DNA of 64,000 nucleotides from Ochotona curzoniae. Taxonomy: Eukaryota > Chordata > Mammalia > Lagomorpha > Ochotonidae. Position numbers and translations under genes: made by a program. Below are positions 34,697-46,603 of the stretch, piece by piece. The stretch covers positions 25,100,501 through 25,164,500 of the forward strand of contig NW_024467106.1 of assembly GCF_017591425.1 (NCBI RefSeq), in the 5' to 3' direction. Each line of letters begins with the position of its first letter. Position 1 is the stretch's first letter. The notes beneath the pieces are model-generated. The model did not search any database, was not told where the DNA came from, and saw only the letters and a list, made by a program, of their open reading frames with translations.

Positions 34697-36200
34697 TTTA
34701 AATTACGTTGCATTATGTGACACAGTTTTATAGGCACTGGGATTTCCCCCATCCCTCACAAACCCTTCCTCCATGGTGGATTCCTCCATCTTGTTGCATT
34801 ACTACAGTTCAAGTTCACATGAGATTCTTTTATTGCAAGCATATACCAAGCATAGAGTCCAGCATCTTATTGTCCAGACAAATTCAACAGCTTGTTGGTG
34901 AGACCATCTCTGGTCTGAAGGTAGAGCCAGCAGAGTATCATCCCTATCAATTAAAAGCCCCGACATAACATCAGCAACAATTTATACCGTTATGAAATTA
35001 ATTGACATAGTATTGAGTAGCCAACATGTTTTAAAAAATGCAAGTTCTTTACCACATCCTGTGATTCCTTCATTGACATTTCAATTTTAGTTTATATACA
35101 ACCGGGTTCTATACACCTTAAAATGGCTATAGGGTACTATTCAGCTGTCTTGTGTCTATTTTAATTTTAGTATTTAGCAGTTTATAGCGTTGAAGCATAA
35201 TTTTGCTGAACTTGGCTTTTTGGTTTTTTTTGGGTAGTCTAGACTGGCTTATAACTCTAACAAGGCATATGTCAACAGTTTAGGTGCAGAACACTTTTAG
35301 GAGGGGTGTGCAGATAAATCTTCAATACCTTAGTGAGGAGTAACTAATCGTTGTGTCCCACCTAGTAAGGTATAAGTGAATCCACGCTGACCGTTTCCTG
35401 TCGGATTCTAAGCTTTCCTTGTTGTTCTCTGTTTATCTATTCTAGATTTTTTTTGTTTGTTGTTTGTTTGATTGATTTGAGGGGTTTCTGGAGCGATCCT
35501 GATGGTCATTGCATGAAAGGGTGTGGACCAAGGTTGGAACCAAGCAAGGACCAGAGAAAGCTCCTCTCCTGAGTCCCCAAGGAAGTTCAGTGTTCTTCTG
35601 TTTCTGCGGACTGCTCAGGACTCTTGGCTGTTGTTCTGATGCCCTTGGGTACTGCGAAGAAGGACTTGGACTTCTTTCATCCCATGTGGTGGATCCAAGC
35701 GGGAGTGGATGACCTCAGAGTTCTTGGCCTCCGAAGGCACTCCAACTCCCTGTGGTCTCCTTGGCAGTTGGGATGTTGTCTTTGGTGCTTGTACTGATGG
35801 TCCATGGTGAGGATCCGGGAGTCTTCAGGGTTGGGATACAAGCCTCCTCCAGTTCTCCTGCTCCACCCTACTCTTTGCGTATGACCTCTTGTTAAGAGGT
35901 TGTCAGGATCACTCTTGATTCCCCCTATATATCTTTGTAGTTTAACTATCGTCTAATGCTGATTTGAGTCTGTTGTCTATGAGTTACCAGTTATGTTCCT
36001 GGTAGGTTATATTTCACGTCTTCCTTACATATTCTAGGGAGATGGAAGATTTCTCTGCTCTCCCTCCCCACTATGGGATAACATAGTGTATTAAAAGTAT
36101 ATTAATTTTACAGCTCTTTGATGTAGATCATAAGCCGTCTGACTTGCACTGATTGTTGGTTCATTGGTTAGTTCACAATATCTTATTGCATGTGAGATAG
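34697..36200 (-). mobile_element. LINE-1 3'UTR, antisense, lagomorph lineage
   Basis: Read on minus, the end is 'ataaaactgtgtcacataatgcaacgtaattt' followed by an A tail (T run at 34,690-34,697). Upstream is 'gtctggacaataagatgctggactct', shared with the + strand L1 end at 20,300. Above this lies about 1.1 kb of GC-mixed 3'UTR with a G-rich part near 35,510-35,880, where the 67-codon + frame at 35,509 is an artefact. The left boundary is firm; the right boundary (36,200) is inferred where similarity fades. Confidence 0.7.
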
Positions 36201-36985
36201 GCTGTATTTTCCATTTCTTTACTACATGTATCAATGGGATCTAAGCATGCAAGACTTTCTTCCAGGACGTGTAAATAATAACCACAACTAAAAGCACTAA
36301 AACATCAATAGGCTTAAGATTACAGCAGTACTACCTGCAGTAAATACTCTTATTGCCCTCTGGTACAAGATCAGTGTGAACTTCAAGAATTTCCTATTTT
36401 CTAAAAATTACTGGGAAAATGTTAAATGTACATGAGTTTAAGTTTTTCTGATTTTTCTCATTATTATATTATTTAGTTTTGACAAAAATATCATAAACAT
36501 GTTGTATCTACTGTAGTACCTCATTTCAGGAATGATATGATATCCATATGTGGTATCAAACCATGGCATAAATATTACTTACGATAGTATGTCACAGTTT
36601 CTCCATGGTAAGACCAGTGTCCTGTAGAGAGTCCCCTGAGGATCTGTACATACGCTGGCCATGCACCGATGAGTGTTGCTGCAGCATGCATTTGTCAGTT
36701 TTGTAGTGACCTTCTCTCACTCATCCCTTCTGCATTTATCACACTCATTAATCCTCATCTTTTTTCATGGAGAAATTGCCTATTCTTCATTTATTGTTTT
36801 ACTCATTTATATAGAAATAATAATTTGGGCATGTTTATATACATGAATCAAGACAATTTAGTTACTCAAAGATTTTTTTAGAACATTTATTTTTATCTGA
36901 CAAAATAAAACATTTAAAAATATGCCATTGTACATATTCACCTGCATGAAAATATTAAGCCTCAAATAGCTTATTAAGCTACTCT
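36201..36985. other. Unique AT-rich sequence, nothing recognised
   Basis: No repeat or frame was recognised. Confidence 0.55.
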
Positions 36986-36989
36986 AATT

Positions 36990-37665
36990 ATACATAATAG
37001 AGCTGCAGTTTGAAAGATGCTTGTTATGTTGGCCTATCCTTGAAGTCTAGGGTATTTGTTTCTTCGTTCTTTCTTATTCTTAGTGTTTGGATGATACAGA
37101 TTTCATCATCCTTTGAATTGATGCATTTTTATTTGTAATTTAGTCCTATAAAGTCATATTTTATTTTAACTCTAGCCTGATAATATCTCCCTTTTCTTGG
37201 CATGTGTTATCTAATTTTACAAAATTCCATCATGATTTAATTGCTTTTGCTATTTTGTTTCCATGTCCCTTCTTTGTATCATTTCATTGGTCTCCCCCTG
37301 CGTATGGTCATTTTAATAGAATATCTTGTTTAAATTTTATCATTTCCCCCACTCAATTTTTAGTTCAATAACTTCTGATTGCTGTGCAGTTGTTTAGTGA
37401 TTACTAGGTTAGAAAAATACATCATTAAACCATCATTCTGGATTATAGTTAATAGTAGAATTAATTTTTAACATTCCCCAAGAAAAATGTAAAACCTCAA
37501 CAATATAATTAAATATGTATTACCATCTTCATTGTTGCAGTAATCATATTTTTAACTTCTGCCTATCATGCAAGGAGTTTCATAACTTGATATTTGTGCT
37601 TTAAATTTTAAGCAGTCAGATCTCTATTTAGCAAATTATGAACATAAATCTTAAGCATTATAAGG
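36990..37665 (-). mobile_element. Old LINE-1 fragment, antisense (ORF1/ORF2 junction region)
   Basis: 'ctagcctgataatatctcccttttcttggc' (37,172), 'tattttgtttccatgtccc' (37,253), 'gctgtgcagttgtttagtgattactaggtt' (37,380) and 'ctttaaattttaagcagtcagatc' (37,600) recall the antisense L1M sequence in which a T-rich stretch precedes the ORF2 start. Divergence is high and no frame survives. Confidence 0.5.
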
Positions 37666-38574
37666 TACAAGTAAATCTAATTATATAATATAATGTCATT
37701 TGGGGGAAATGTGAAAGATTCCAAATGAATTTATTTTTTCCTATATCAAATATGATAAAATTAATTAATGTGAGGGCTGTGTCATTTGGTACTATGGAAA
37801 TCAGGAAGATATTTGATTGTCTGAACCTTCACTAAATCATGCAAGTATGTTAAAAATAGAAGGCGGAGGTTTGATATTCCAGCCATCTATGGTCAAGAAA
37901 CAGGTTGAAAGGTTACTTCCCTACATGCATGTCACTTTGTATGGAAACGGAGATAAATTCAGATGGAAAACCCTTATTGAGAGAAAATACCCTATAAAGA
38001 TTTAATTTTACTGAATAAATTATGACAGAGCTTAATGTTGCCAATTTTCTTGGACTGTCTAAAATGACTAAAGTCATACAGTGCTTTGTAATTTTTATTC
38101 CATCGACTGTATGTATTTATTACAAGTGGTGTATTTATTAGTGGCAGAAATTTTCTGGATATCTGAGAAGTGTAAGTTTGTGTAAATAGTTGAACTTAGA
38201 AGAACTTTCTTCCCCGAAGTCTTATGTAACTTGAACCCAAAGTTATTTATTCATATGGTCATGTTTTGTGTAAGATTGCATAAAGTTGTATTTAAAGTAT
38301 GAATTTATGATGATTTATTCCTCAGAAAGAATTGATTTTACTTGTTGCTTTATATTTCAAGATTGATGTCAATAGAGGAGTTAAATCAAATTAAATATGA
38401 CTTAAAGATCAAAAGTTACTGGAGGGCTGAGGCTATATTGATATTTCTGTCCAAATATATTTCCCTACTCTGGAGAATATTTGTAGAATGGTCAGTTTGT
38501 GGATACTGTAGTATCAGTTGTAACAAAGACAGCTCATTACATGCTCATTTATTTTTAAATTATTTTATAGACTT
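37666..38574. other. Unique AT-rich sequence, nothing recognised
   Basis: No repeat or frame was recognised. Confidence 0.55.
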
Positions 38575-38830
38575 TTAAAAAACATTAAATAAGTAATGTG
38601 ATGAAGGAGAGAGAGCTTTTCTATTTGATGCGTTATTTCCCAAATGACTGTACGGTAATAGATGCCAAAGCCAGGAGCTTAGAATTCCATCCAGATCTCT
38701 CATGCGGGTAGCAAAAGTTCAAGTACTTAGTTCATCTTCTGCTATTTTCACAGGTGTACTAGTGGATAATTTTATTGGAAATAGAGCAGCTGACACTCAA
38801 AGGAAAATGTGATATGGGGTGCTAATTTAT
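38575..38830 (-). mobile_element. CSINE, older subfamily, antisense, decayed
   Basis: 'gccaaagccaggagctta' (38,665), 'gatctctcatgcgggtagcaaaagttcaagtactt' (38,693) and 'attggaaatagagcagctgacac' (38,775) follow the antisense order. The 5' end is lost. Confidence 0.6.
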
Positions 38831-38878
38831 CTCAAATGGCATTTTACCCCAATGCCCACAATGCCAATCACTGCAAGT

Positions 38879-38985
38879 TTATTTTTTCTTCCTTTCCTCG
38901 TCCTTATTCTCTTCTTCCTTCTCCTCCTCTTCCTCCCTTCTCCCTTCCTCATATCATTCTCCTTTTCCGTTTTTCCATTTCAAAG
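38879..38985. repeat. Polypyrimidine tract, C/T-rich over ~105 bp
   Basis: CT/CTT/CTCC words with few purines, mostly between 38,885 and 38,960. It could form triplex or slipped structures. Nothing else in 38,831-39,196 is recognised. Confidence 0.85.
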
Positions 38986-39196
38986 TAATTTTGACACTAC
39001 AAAGTTACTTGAAGAAAATTGAAAGAAACACTTCAAAACCTTGATGTAGGCAATGATTATTTTAAAAAATATGTAAGACCTCTAAAGTGTCGGCAGCAAA
39101 GGAGAGTAAACCAATGGGGTTATATCTGAATCAGAACATTTCGCACAGAAAAGGAAATAATCAAGTATGAAGACACAACAACACAGGAGAAATATT

Positions 39197-39263
39197 TGCC
39201 CATATGGGATCCCGGGCGTGTGCAAGGCGAGGACCTTAACCACTGCGCCATCACGCGGGGCCC
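39197..39263 (-). mobile_element. CSINE 5' terminal fragment, antisense
   Basis: 'gcccatatgggatcccgggcgtg' to 'ctgcgccatcacgcggggccc' is only the first ~67 bp of the SINE, with no middle or tail. This is a second 5'-only piece in the window. Confidence 0.85.
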
Positions 39264-39332
39264 ATATGTTCACTTTTTGACACATTATTTCTATCTAAAA
39301 ATGGAAATTTTAATCATCTTTCATGCTAAACT

Positions 39333-39660
39333 TTAAAAATATTTATCTATTTATTATTTGAGAGGTAATGTTACAGAGAGATAGGAAGACATACACAGAG
39401 AGAGACAGGAAGAGAGAGAGAGAGAGAACTTCCAACTATTAACTCCCTAAATAGTAACAACTAACAGAACTGGAGCAGGCTGGAGTCAAGAGTCAAAAGC
39501 TTCATTTGGGTTTCTCACAAAGGTGGCTAGGCCCAAACGCCAGTGCTTTTCCAGGTATGTTTGTGGGCAGCTGGAGCAGAAGAGGAAATGGAGCAGATTG
39601 AACCCAAAGTAGTGCCCATGTCTGATGACAGCATAACAAGCAGCTGCCTAACACACCACA
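39333..39660 (-). mobile_element. CSINE, long subfamily, antisense, with (AG)n expansion
   Basis: The tail 'aaaaatatttatctatttattatttgagagg' is followed by an expanded (GA)n block (39,400-39,427) and 'ggctggagtcaagagtcaaaagcttcat'. It ends 'acaagcagctgcctaacacaccaca'. Confidence 0.8.
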
Positions 39661-40078
39661 TTGCGATTTTTATCATTTATATTTACTAAGTGCACTTACT
39701 AAATAAAAGGTATTTGTAAATTGTTACTGTTAGGTAACATATTTTGCATTTGTTTGACAAATACAGTGCGTGATTGCTGACTTATAAGAGATTACTCTAT
39801 AAAATCAAAGATATCTAGTTATTATCATTTCATATGTTAATTTCAGATGATAAGAAATGAACAAAAGTTCATTAATTCATATTTTTCTCTTATATAATCC
39901 TTCATCAGTGAGCATAGGGTAAGTGAAATATTTTATAAAATATTCATTTGTAGCATGGATTCCAAAGATGTTTTCTGAATCATTTTTCTTTAAAATTTGT
40001 TCATGTTCATGGAGGAGGAGGATGTGTAGAAGATTAACAAGCTCTTATCACTGGATGTTTTGCAAGAAAATTGGAATT
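39661..40078. other. Unique AT-rich sequence
   Basis: Nothing was recognised. Confidence 0.55.
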
Positions 40079-40395
40079 TGGGGTCAAGGCTGTGCCTCCA
40101 CAGGTTAAACTCCCACTTGCAATATTCACATCCCACACTGGGATGTTAAAGCCCTGGTTGTGGCATTTCTGATTGAACTTCCTGCTAATTCCCCTGGGAA
40201 GGCAGGAGAATGGGCAGGTACATGGACCCTTCACTTGTGAGGGAGACCGGAGCAGAGTTTATACTTCTGTGTTTTATCTGACCCAGGCTTAGCTGCTACA
40301 GCTATTTGGAGAATGAACCTATGGACAGAATCTCTCTCTTTCTCTCCTCTTTATGTCTCTCCTACTTTGTTGCTTTTCCTTTAAAATATATATGT
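40079..40395 (+). mobile_element. CSINE, older subfamily, diverged
   Basis: It starts 'tggggtcaaggctgtgcctccacaggttaaactccc', carries 'gagggagaccggagcagagttt' and 'cagctatttggagaatgaacctatggaca', and ends 'ctctcctctttatgtctctcctact'. Confidence 0.78.
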
Positions 40396-41080
40396 TTATA
40401 TATATTTTAAATAATGATAACATGAATATTGTAGTATTTTAAATATTATAAATATATTAAATAATGATAATACTACTATTGAACTGCACTATCATAGATC
40501 TCAGTATGACTCAGCTCTGCGTTGGCAGATTTTTCCCAGATCCCAGGCATCTGCCAAGTAGAATTCTTCACTCCCAAAGGATGTCTGGAAGGAGTTACAA
40601 GAGCAGATTGCAAAGACATACTCCAATTCCCTGAGAGTTCGGGGCTCTGTACTGGCATTGTTCCCTTAACTCACAGATGGAACAACTGAGATTTGGCACA
40701 ATGGATCACTGCATTTTTCCAAGAGAAATTTCCCTATGTAGTAACTATGACTCTGTAAACAAGTTAATGAATATAATTCAGTCCCTAAGAAAACTCAAGT
40801 TACCAGAACACTTTTTTGGGGGGGGGAAGATTGTTTTTTTTTTTTCAAATTCCTATTTATATCATTTATTTTGCTGTCTTTCCTATTAATTTTTTTCTAG
40901 AATTTTTGCAGCTTCATTGCTACAATGTAGTTAACTACTACATGACTGCAGTCAGCAATTTTAATTGTAATTGGAAAACTACTTTAAAATATAAATAGTG
41001 ATTATAGGATTCTTCCTTATTTTGTTTTGTACTTAGGTATTGATTAATCTTAAATTGATATAGAAATTGTGTAAATTTAC
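40396..41080. other. AT-rich repeat-like run, then unique sequence
   Basis: 40,393-40,470 is A/T low-complexity with a doubled word attaaataatgataa. A G9 run (40,818-40,826) next to a T run (40,834-40,845) is notable only as simple sequence. Confidence 0.55.
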
Positions 41081-41330
41081 TGTGCAAAACTTGATGTTTT
41101 GAAACATACCAAATATACATTGTGGAATGGATGAAGTTAATTAGAATATGTTAATCACCACAAATGCCATTTCTTTGGCAAAAAGCACACAGCTTTCACT
41201 CTCAGGATTTTAAATGAAGACTTAGTGGCCATGTTACACAATAGTTCTCTTGAACTTATTTTTCATAAGTGACTAACATTCTCAATCTTTGATGAACTTT
41301 CCTCATCATCTTCTTCCCTAGTTATCACCC
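41081..41330 (-). mobile_element. LINE-1 3'UTR relic (L1MA-like), antisense
   Basis: 'ttttgaaacataccaaatatacattgtggaatgg' (41,097), 'aattagaatatgttaatcaccac' (41,140) and 'ttacacaatagttctcttgaacttatttttcat' (41,234) follow the order known from antisense L1MA 3'UTRs. They match the structure at 54,580-54,830. Confidence 0.6.
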
Positions 41331-41378
41331 TGGAAAACATTTATTTTCTTGTTTCAGTAATTTGCTTCATTTTTCAAC

Positions 41379-41690
41379 TTTTAAAGATTTTAGTGTTTGA
41401 AAAGCACAGTGAAAAAGATGGCAGAGGAGATAGCTGCAAAAAGAGCGCTTTGATCTGCTGTTCCACTGACTACATGGCCACAGTGACTGAGGCTGAGTCA
41501 GGTTGAAGCTGGGATCCTAGAGCTCCATCTAGGTCCCCAAAGTGGATGGCAAGGTTCCAGTATCTGGGCCATCCTCTGCTATTTTCTGAGGCATATTAGC
41601 AGGAATCTAGCAGGGTCACAGCCATAGGCAATGCTACTCTGGTGCAAAGTCAATTGTATGCTACTATGATGCAGTAATTTGCTCCAAATT
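41379..41690 (-). mobile_element. CSINE, antisense, long subfamily
   Basis: 'ttttaaagattttagtgtttgaaaag' is the tail. 'ctgatctgctgttccactgac' and 'gccacagtgactgaggctgagtca' follow, and 'ttctgaggcatattagcaggaatctagc' marks the 5' part. The A tail is nearly gone. Confidence 0.8.
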
Positions 41691-42591
41691 GATCTGATTG
41701 TTCTAGAAGTTCATTATACAGTATGGCATTTGTCCTTTTGACTAAAACATACCTTATTTATTAGCTTTATTAAAAACGTATCCACATAATCCTACATAAT
41801 TGGGTCTTTAGAATCAAAAACCAACCATGGTTTCATTAGATTCTTTATGGCACTAATTGTAATTTTGCTTATCTCTTGACCTATTCAGGTAACTTATAAA
41901 AATATTATTTCCAACTTTAAACTATTTGCATTTGAAAGCATAAAGAAGAGAACCTGAAGAGTATTATTTTTACATATATACTTTTAGAAATTTATAACAC
42001 ATTTTATTATTTTTCAGCTATCCTTTTAAAGTTGGTTGTTAGGTAATTATCACTTCATAAAACAAGTTCTGTAATATTCATATGCTGTTTATTGTCTTAA
42101 CAGGTATAAATTGCACAATAATTATCTACTTGTGATACTTTGAACATATTTGACTGTTGAGCCATCTGGTAGGACATGTTGTCAATTACATATTTGTGTA
42201 GGACTTAGGAAACTTTTCCAAGTTATTTTAATACTTTTTTTGAGAATTTATACATTCCCATGATATCCAAAGAGGCCATTGATTTCAAGCAACTTTTCCT
42301 TAGTCTCTTCCATTTAAATGTACAGCTTTGTCAATTTAACGCTTCTGCTCCTATAGATATATCACCATCTGTAGGAATTTCCTAGTTTAATTGAAGCTCT
42401 GCATATTTTTATTTTCTACATTATAAAATTTTAATTCCATAATCTAGCTAAAGGCTTATTATTTTGTTACTTCCCCGTCTGTCACATTTCCCTCAAGATT
42501 TGCTTTAAAACTTATGTCACAATGATCATTTTCATTTTTGTAAATAATACTTATTATTTGGGCAATTTAAAAGTTTTTATATATATTTATA
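41691..42591. other. Unique AT-rich sequence, nothing recognised
   Basis: No repeat or frame was recognised. Confidence 0.55.
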
Positions 42592-42815
42592 TGAGAGAGA
42601 GAGAGATGCCAAAAGAGAAATCTCTCAGAAAATCCCCACAAAGGCAGGAAATTGGCCAGGCTGAGATCTGGAGGCAGACATGTCCTTGACTGCTATGTTG
42701 GTGTGGCTGGTGGGGACATGGCTGACACATCACCACTGCCTCCCGGGGTCCGTGTTAGCACAACGATGAGGAATCAGGTGTGGAGCTGGTGCTTGAACCC
42801 AGGTACCCCCATAAT
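42592..42815 (-). mobile_element. CSINE-like fragment, diverged, antisense
   Basis: (GA)n at 42,594-42,604, 'ctgagatctggaggcagac' and 'gaggaatcaggtgtggagctggtgcttgaacccaggtaccccc' resemble the antisense long subfamily. The middle is not aligned. Confidence 0.5.
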
Positions 42816-42881
42816 CAATTCACAGTTAATCGATTTTGAATAAGATATATGAATTATGTCTTCTAATTACATCTTTGAAAG

Positions 42882-43211
42882 TTTTTTTTTAACATGCATT
42901 TATTCTTTATTGGAAAGGCAGATTTGCAGGGAGGAAATATGGAGAGAAAGACCTTCTGTCCACCAGTGCACTCCCCAGGTGACCACAATGACCAGAGCTG
43001 AGCTCATCCGAAGGCAGGAGCCAGGTGCTTCTTCCAGCTCTCCCACATGGTTGCAGGGTCCCAAGGCTTTGAGCCATCCACTACTGCTTTCCCAGGCACC
43101 AAGCAGGAAACTGGATGGGAAGTGGAGCAGCCAGGATATGAACTGGTGCCCATATGGAATCCGAGTGCATGCAAGCTTGAGGATTTAACCACTGAGCCAT
43201 GGTGCTTGGTC
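42882..43211 (-). mobile_element. CSINE, antisense, full length
   Basis: 'ttttttaacatgcatttattctttattggaaaggcag' to 'accactgagccatggtgcttggtc' is well kept. The middle reads 'gtgcccatatggaatccg'. Overlapping frames of 110 and 76 codons are SINE-derived. Confidence 0.92.
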
Positions 43212-43310
43212 TTAGGAATTATTCTAATGTACATGCTATTATTTATGAATCATTAAACCAACAGTCAGGTCATATTTACCTATAACAAATTAAGAGAAAA
43301 ATAATCACTG

Positions 43311-43638
43311 TTTTAAAAGATTTATTTATTTTTATTGCAAATTCAGATATACAGAGGGGGAAAGACAGAGAAGAAGATTTTTTGTCTGATGATTCAACCC
43401 CCAAGTGGCTGCAAAGGCTTAAGCTGAACCAATCCGAAGTCAGGAGCCCAAAATCTCTTCTGTGTCTCCCACAGGAGTGCAGGGTCCCAAGGCTTTGGGC
43501 CATCCTCGACTGTCCTCCCAGGCCACAAGCAGGAAGTTGAATGGGAAGCGGGGTTGCTGGGATTAGAACTGGTGCCCATATGGGATCCCAGCGCATTCAA
43601 GGAGAGGACTTTAGCCGCTAGGCTACCCCGCCGGGCCC
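43311..43638 (-). mobile_element. CSINE, antisense, full length
   Basis: It is 30-60% preserved in the A-rich part but intact at both ends: 'tttatttatttttattgcaaattcag' and 'ctaccccgccgggccc'. It lies only 100 bp from the previous copy in the same orientation, but the two differ in sequence, so they are independent insertions. Frames of 106 and 97 codons are SINE-derived. Confidence 0.93.
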
Positions 43639-44429
43639 AGATGTTTTTATATAGTACAAAATGATATTTTTTCCTTGAATTAGACATTTTTTAATCTTCA
43701 TTTTTATTCCTCTTCATAGAACAAATTGGGATCTGTTATTTGGCAGGTTATGAGTTTTATAGATACGATGTTAGAATTCTGTGAGTTATACAGAACATTT
43801 AAGACAGTCGCATTTATTTAGATATCAATGTGTCTATTTTTCATGTTGTCATAAAATTTTCTTTTGCACTCAAGCAAATGTATAATTTCCCAGGAAGATC
43901 CAATCAGTGGCTGAGAAGGACAACACATGAGCAGCATTAGACAAATCCATAATACAATTTATTTGCAGGCCAGGGTGGCAGACTTTTTGGAATGAGTGTA
44001 TGGCATGTTACAACTACAGTCATGTGGACACTCCTTATTTCTCCTCTTTCAAAGGAATGAAACAAAAGGCTTCTGCTTTGATTTTAAAAAGGAAGCATTT
44101 TGTGAACATGAGAAATGAAACTTGACAAGGTATGTCTTTATGGAGTAGGATTAGGGTTTCATTGACAATAGTAGCCTTTACACTTTGTAGAATACGCTGA
44201 GTCTGTTGAGTCTTGCCCCTCAAAGCACACAGCAGAGGAGAAGATAATTAAAAACTTCAGTACTTCTCAAGAAGTTGATGTGCTCCTGCTGTATCACTTG
44301 AAAATATAAATATGGGAGCTGGAACCGCTGGAAGTCAGGAAGAGAACACTTCATTGTGATCATTCCCAAGCTAATCTTTATTAAAAATGTCTAATTAGGC
44401 TATTTTTAAAATGCATGAATGTTTTTAGA
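43639..44429. other. Unique sequence, nothing recognised
   Basis: No repeat or frame was recognised. Confidence 0.55.
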
Positions 44430-44768
44430 ATAGTCATTTTTTTTAAAGATTTATTTATTTATTGGAAAGTCAGATATACAGAGAGGAGAGACAGAGAGGA
44501 AGATCTTCTGTCCAATAATTCACTCCCCAAGTGAGCACAACGGCCGATACTATGCCGATCCAAAGCCAGGAGCCTCTTCTGGGTTTCCCACACAGGTGCA
44601 GGGTCCCAAAGCTTTGGGCCGACCTCGACTGCTTTCCCAGGCCACAAGTAGGGAGCTAGATGGGAAGTGGAGCTGCCAGGATTAGAACCGGCGCCCATAT
44701 GGGATCCTGGTGCGTTCAAGGCGAGGACTTTAGCTGCTAGGCCACACTGCCAGGCCCAGGATAGTCAT
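44430..44768 (-). mobile_element. CSINE, antisense, full length, with 8-bp target duplication
   Basis: atagtcat is at 44,430-44,437 and 44,761-44,768. The body has a low number of changes: 'acggccgatactatgccgatccaaagcc' and 'accggcgcccatatgggatcctgg'. The 86-codon minus frame is SINE-derived. Little decay suggests a young insertion. Confidence 0.95.
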
Positions 44769-45454
44769 ATTTAAAGAAAAATATGTGAAAATAACACATA
44801 GAATAAAACAGATGCATCCACATAATTCATCACCAAAGATGCCCTTTTAGCCGTTCTTGAAGCCCGCAGGTTAGCATCTCACATCTTCACAGAAAGTACC
44901 ACCTGTAGTACTGCTCAGATGACAGCCTAGGTTTCTCCAGTATTCCAGACTCAATAAAACCCTCACCTGCCCTCATGAAAGGTAAACTTCCAACATACAT
45001 TAAGAAAGCAGAGAACTAGACATAATGCATTTCAGGGAAAAAAAAATCAGTGATATTTGGTTCTAATAAGAAAAGCAAATTTATTTTAAAATTATTTAAT
45101 TACACAGCAAATATATTAGGAATCCTTCCTGTTAATATTAGCACATTTTATACACTAATGGCATATAAAAACCCATTAGACAACTTCTGGAAACTAAAAG
45201 GATAACTAAGCATCTTTTCATTATGTACTCCTGTCATACGATTTCTGATCCATTTTCAGTTTTCATTACACAAGCAATCCCATTTTACAAGGGAGCAGAT
45301 ACATTTTTGTAGGATTCTAGAAGTTTTGCAGGGAACACTGAAGAAGAAATTGTGTAGGCTTTGATTAAAGACCTATTTACAAAAGTGTGGTAATTCAAGA
45401 AGTGCTCAAAAGCTAGTAATAACAGGATCTGATTACAACACCTAACCTACATGG
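44769..45454. other. Unique sequence, nothing recognised
   Basis: A few AATAAA-like words near 44,955 are not supported by a tail or transcript-like context. Confidence 0.55.
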
Positions 45455-45755
45455 CTGACATTATGATATTGTGGATAAAACTGCTACATGTCATACCAGC
45501 ATCCCTTGCAGATGCAGCGGGAGGACGCAGCTGTTTCAATTCTGATACAGTTCTCTGTTAATGGTTTGGGAAAGCAATGGAAGATGGCCCAAGTGCTTAG
45601 GCCCCTGTCACCCACAGGAGAAACCTGGATGAAGTTTTGGGCTCCTGTCTTTCGCCTAGCACAGCCCAAGCTATTGTAGGCATTTGGAGAGTGAACCAGT
45701 GGGTGGACAATCTCCCTTTGCCTGTTTCTCTTTCAAATGAATAAAACTGGGAAAA
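45455..45755 (+). mobile_element. CSINE, older subfamily
   Basis: Words in order: 'acatgtcataccagcatcccttgcag', 'ggtttgggaaagcaatggaagatggcccaagtgctt', 'tgtaggcatttggagagtgaaccagtggg' and 'gcctgtttctctttcaaatgaataaaac'. Confidence 0.85.
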
Positions 45756-46286
45756 CAAATGAAAAAGAAAAGGCTAAAGATGCTAGTTGTATTAGACAAG
45801 CAATATGACACATATGAATAGATCATAAATATACAAACAGCTACAAGAGGATTATCTGGTAAGAAGTGAAATCTTCATTTGAAAAAGGCTTTTATACCAA
45901 GGCAGATCATCAGGGAGAAGAGTGGGATAATCAATGTCCTAAATTAATGCTTCTACTTCACTCCTAACACTACCTGGACTTCCTTTAAGCAAGCCCACAA
46001 TAAAACCTAGGGTTAAGGAATGTCTGTTGCGGTCTATATATTTCAGCCTCTCAGGACACAGAGCAGATAGTAGCAACGTAAAGAGAAGATCTTTGGGAAC
46101 AAGCAAGAAATACACAGGAAATGCTGCATTTCCATCTGAGACCATCCAACTTGAAGCCAAAGGCATCAGGTATTCTAGAACTATTAAATCAGAGGAGAAA
46201 GAATTACAGCTATTTTTATAAATTAAATCACTTAGGAGCATACAGTGGAGATAAACAGCTTGCTCAGTATAATAAAATTAGAATCA
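45756..46286. other. Unique sequence with two opposing short frames
   Basis: A 100-codon minus frame (45,939-46,241) and a 64-codon + frame overlap each other. Neither shows a domain, conserved motif or transcript signal. There is no recognised repeat, though composition is more even than nearby, so an old retroelement is possible. Confidence 0.45.
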
Positions 46287-46603
46287 GCCCCGTGCAATGG
46301 CTCAATAGTCTACTCGTCCCCCTCAAAAGCCCCAGTGACATGTAGGAACAGGTGCATATCCTGGATGTTCCATTTTCTATCAAACTCCCTGCTTGTGCAC
46401 TGGGAAAGGAGTGAAAGATGGCCCAAAGCCTTGGACCCTGCACCTGTATGGGAGACCAGAAAGAAACTCCAGGATCATGGCTTCAGATGAACTCAGTGAT
46501 GGCCATTGTGGCTATTTGGGGAGTGAACTAGCAGGTGGAAGACCTTTGTTTCTCCGTCTGTCTGTAAATCTGCCTTTCTAATAAAAATAAATCTCTAAAA
46601 AGC
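46287..46603 (+). mobile_element. CSINE, 'gtgcaatggctcaatagtctact' subfamily
   Basis: Third copy of the 'tggctcaa' A-box variant. The middle 'gcaccagaaagaaactcc' is slightly shortened and the end 'ctaataaaaataaatctctaaaaag' is intact. An 81-codon + frame is SINE-derived. Confidence 0.9.

Noticed and set aside
35509..35712. 67-codon + frame with Cys-rich text
   Set aside because: It is the reverse reading of an L1 3'UTR.
40476..40680. Old MIR in the segment before 40,680
   Set aside because: A few words (acagatggaacaactgag) match, but the order on both sides does not.
46000..46060. LTR polyadenylation region around 'acaataaaacc'
   Set aside because: No TG/CA ends or target duplication could be found around it.
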